Shown here piece by piece: positions 61,701-64,000 of a stretch of DNA of 64,000 nt. This DNA is from Xestospongia bergquistia. Lineage: Eukaryota > Porifera > Demospongiae > Haplosclerida > Petrosiidae. The translations under genes were made by a program, and so were the position numbers. The notes beneath the pieces are model-generated. The model did no database searches, was not told where the DNA came from, and worked only from the letters and a program-made list of their open reading frames with translations. The stretch's first letter is position 1, and every line of letters begins with the position of its first letter. The stretch lies in the NCBI GenBank assembly GCA_963965975.1, contig OZ014411.1:8495501-8559500 (forward strand), read 5' to 3'.

Positions 61701-63026
61701 TCATTTCTGTTAAGTTTCCAGCAATTAATACCAAATGACAAAAATTACACAACCACAAAAGCTAGCAGCCACTTAGCCTATGAAAGCATATACCTTATAT
61801 GGTAATACTAAGGTAAGGCTTCTTATAAATGTATATAGTGGTACAGGTATATAGAGGTTCAACAGTCCTTCCCTCTTCTTCATGTGCTCCTGGTTGTGTG
61901 TTATTAATAATAATAACAGTATTAATTTGTATAAATAACATTTGTATTGGTATCTACAGATACCAATACTTGAAGTATAGGTAAAAATTGGTATAATTAA
62001 TAATTATTATGCACCATACACAAGTGTTATGTGGACTAAAGTATACATTTTGTAGTATCTTCTAGAACATTCTTATCCTCTTTTTGTAGTTAGCTATACG
62101 TAATAGTATTGGCTATAGAGCCACTAATACCAGATGTTACTTATATCTTGAGTATATGGACCTATACCTATACCAATCTAGCATACATACTATATTATTG
62201 AGATCATGTAATATTCTCTATACCATATGGCTTACTTTGGATTAGTTTTTTCTGAGCTGTGTACAGTGAGATTAAATTTTAATTATGCAAAGTAACAATG
62301 CATAATTAAATTATTACGTTAGTAATTTAGCAATCATGAAATAAAATACACAAATTAATTCAGCAATAGGCCTATAAATGATCAATGTGAACTTCATTTC
62401 TCTTATACAAATGCTATTGACTGAGGGGGTGTTATAGTACATATTACATTACAATACAATCACACACTATTACAAAGATGTATTATTTAATATCGAATAT
62501 GAGTTAATTTTGAAAATGTCCAAGTGTTATTGTTAGTCTTAGTTAGTTACTAATATTCTAGACCTTTTACTAAAACACTTTTAGTTTTAGTTATAATAGT
62601 ATTAAAACAACACTAGGTTATGTGGTCCCAATTCTACTGCTTTTCATTGCTATTATCATGAGATACATATACATGTTAATTTACATATCTGTCCATACAC
62701 TTGTAGTACATGATATATACATGTTAATGTACATACCTGTCCATACACGTGTAGTACATGTTATTAATGACTACAGTTTTAATGGCTTTTTATTGCAGGT
62801 TAGTGATGTACTGACAGCAATGAAACTACCACAGTACATTGAAACGTTTGCTGAAGAACAGATTTCTGGAGAACTTCTTCTCGAATTAACTGATGATATG
62901 CTTGAACAAGAACTTTTTGTTACCAGTAAACTGCATCGTATGCGCATCATGAAGCTCATTTATGGAGTGTACTCGGCCCAAGGCTTCCTTAACGGAGAAG
63001 GTCCATATGTGTCATTGATTAAATAA
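58800..63026 (+). CDS. GAREM-like adaptor: proline-rich, CABIT, coiled coil, SAM (765 aa, three coding exons)
   Basis: Coding exons 58800-60750, 60968-61086 and 62799-63026 join in frame (phases 1 and 0, GT-AG). The start is the first ATG, 3 bp after an acceptor. Residues 1-235 are Pro-rich with many PxxP runs, basic clusters and tyrosines in acidic context (DEYVTV, QNYEDV), likely SH3/SH2 partner sites. Residues about 241-500 form a CABIT domain: ITFLQFINKHK, SEGERFIANFIKRTKVYTI and AGDLMITRSLPKVVRA patterns, as in GAREM and THEMIS. Residues about 577-650 predict coiled coil. The last two exons encode a SAM domain (YLKTLGVEQ...LKLPQYIETF...LLLELTDDML). GAREM proteins are cytoplasmic adaptors that couple receptor tyrosine kinases via GRB2 to ERK signalling; that role here is inference. 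The intron at 61087-62798 holds only repeats. Confidence 0.82.
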
Positions 63027-63349
63027 GAAACTCATTTTGGTACAGTTGTCATGTTAATTGTGTAATGTATAGACAAATAATATGGTTTTTTTTATTGAGT
63101 TTGCTTTTAGGTTTTTTTGATGTTTTTATATTGTTTCATTCTGTCAATGTTTCATTGTTTTATATATTATTTTTACAGTATTTTTGTTTTTAAACTTAAA
63201 TATGTTTTTACTTAACTACAATAGAAAATATTAATATTGATAACTCATTAAGGATATGATGTTGTTCATTTCTCATGTGTCTAAACACAAATGTTTTACA
63301 TTGCCCACAATACTGTTGACATAAATTATTGTGTATGCTGACTTTAGTA

Positions 63350-64000
63350 TCCTGTTCCATTTGAAGAAACGCCTGTGTCTATTCATCAGCTTTTACCTCC
63401 TGCAATGTTACCACTTGTAAGATCTAGTATCCCTCCACCTCCCTCAACTGTCCCTCCTCCAATCATTGATAATGATAGTGACAATGATGATGATTATCAG
63501 AAATATGAAGATGTTCAGGATATTGAGCCACACCCATCAGATGGTATCACATTTCTCCAATTCATCAATAAATATAAAAACCATTTTCCTGCAGCCTTTG
63601 AAGTGATACTTGGTTTCTCTGCTCATAGTGAAGAAGCTTCAATTTCTGAAGGTGAACGGTTCATTGCCAATTTCATTAAACGCACTAAAGTCTACACAAT
63701 AGAAGATGAAAACAAAGAACACTACAGTGTTCCTCTAGACACTACTTTCCAGTTTGCTCTCCTCTATGATCCCAACTCAAACAAGAAAGAAGCTATGTCA
63801 GGTTTTATTTTTAAAACAGCTGGTGATTTAATGATTACTCGTAGTCTTCCAAAAGTGGTACGAGCTCGAAAAGCTTTTCGTGGTGTCAGTCCTGAATCTT
63901 CAGTAGTTGTTAATGAATTACTGTTCGTGAAAGAAGTGGTAAAAAAAGAAAGTGATCGACGTTATGTCAAGTGTATTCAAGCTCAAACAGGTAAAGAGAA
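63350..64000 (+). pseudogene. Partial second copy of the GAREM-like first coding exon (continues past window)
   Basis: From 63350 the sequence aligns to 59318 onward at high identity, covering the end of the proline-rich region and the first part of CABIT. The frame stays open to the window end, with small in-frame deletions near the acidic stretch. The matching 5' half of exon 1 is absent; the copy begins abruptly after a T-rich tract and an AG. It may be a truncated duplicate or an exon of a downstream gene. The rest is outside the window. Confidence 0.7.

Noticed and set aside
61486-61758. 90-codon - strand open frame in the last GAREM-like intron
   Set aside because: No recognisable domain or splice partner; too weak to call.

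Overview
The window is strongly AT-rich nuclear DNA from an early-branching animal. Evidence for this is spliced genes with GT-AG introns down to about 45 bp, animal-only families (caspase fold, ApoL-like, CABIT+SAM, THAP, flavin monooxygenase, SLC15/POT carriers) and a heavy load of DNA transposons. The mix, including many lineage-expanded intronless genes, suggests a demosponge such as Amphimedon. That assignment is inference from family content, not a database match.

Layout. 1-5 kb: a decayed Kolobok-type transposon. It has a THAP transposase on the + strand and a P2X7 'ballast'-like ORF on the - strand. A nearly complete MULE (518-3943, 73-bp TIRs, 9-bp target duplication) has landed inside a THAP-gene exon. 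5.4-8.1 kb: a hAT remnant, then an intact flavin-containing monooxygenase. 9.6-16.1 kb: a graveyard of a truncated POT carrier, pogo-like and non-LTR (2A-bearing) fragments, and a second Kolobok element with TTAA target duplication. That element again carries a P2X7-ballast-like ORF opposite the transposase.

16.1-36.2 kb is the most interesting part. Two paralogous spliced genes (A and B) encode a caspase fold without catalytic His or Cys, joined by one splice to an ApoL-like membrane-hairpin domain. Between them lie two intronless paralogues of an aerolysin-like candidate pore-forming protein; the second is head-to-head with gene B, 217 bp apart. Gene B also has an array of five small symmetric (phase 1-1) exons, each a copy of a 25-27 residue acidic cassette. 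A 1.44-kb TATC microsatellite separates gene A from the pore-former pair. The cluster looks like a cell-death or defence island; the families suggest this and nothing here proves it.

38-52 kb: an intronless 1219-aa secreted-ectodomain multi-pass membrane protein with decayed copies of its 5' end upstream, then two intact tandem POT/SLC15-like carriers. 52-64 kb: a long repeat-rich stretch, then a three-exon GAREM-like adaptor gene (proline-rich, CABIT, coiled coil, SAM), followed at the window edge by a 5'-truncated second copy of its first coding exon.

Repeats include several perfect long palindromes, three copies of a small palindromic family, MITE-like elements and minisatellites. No rRNA, tRNA or CRISPR array was recognised.
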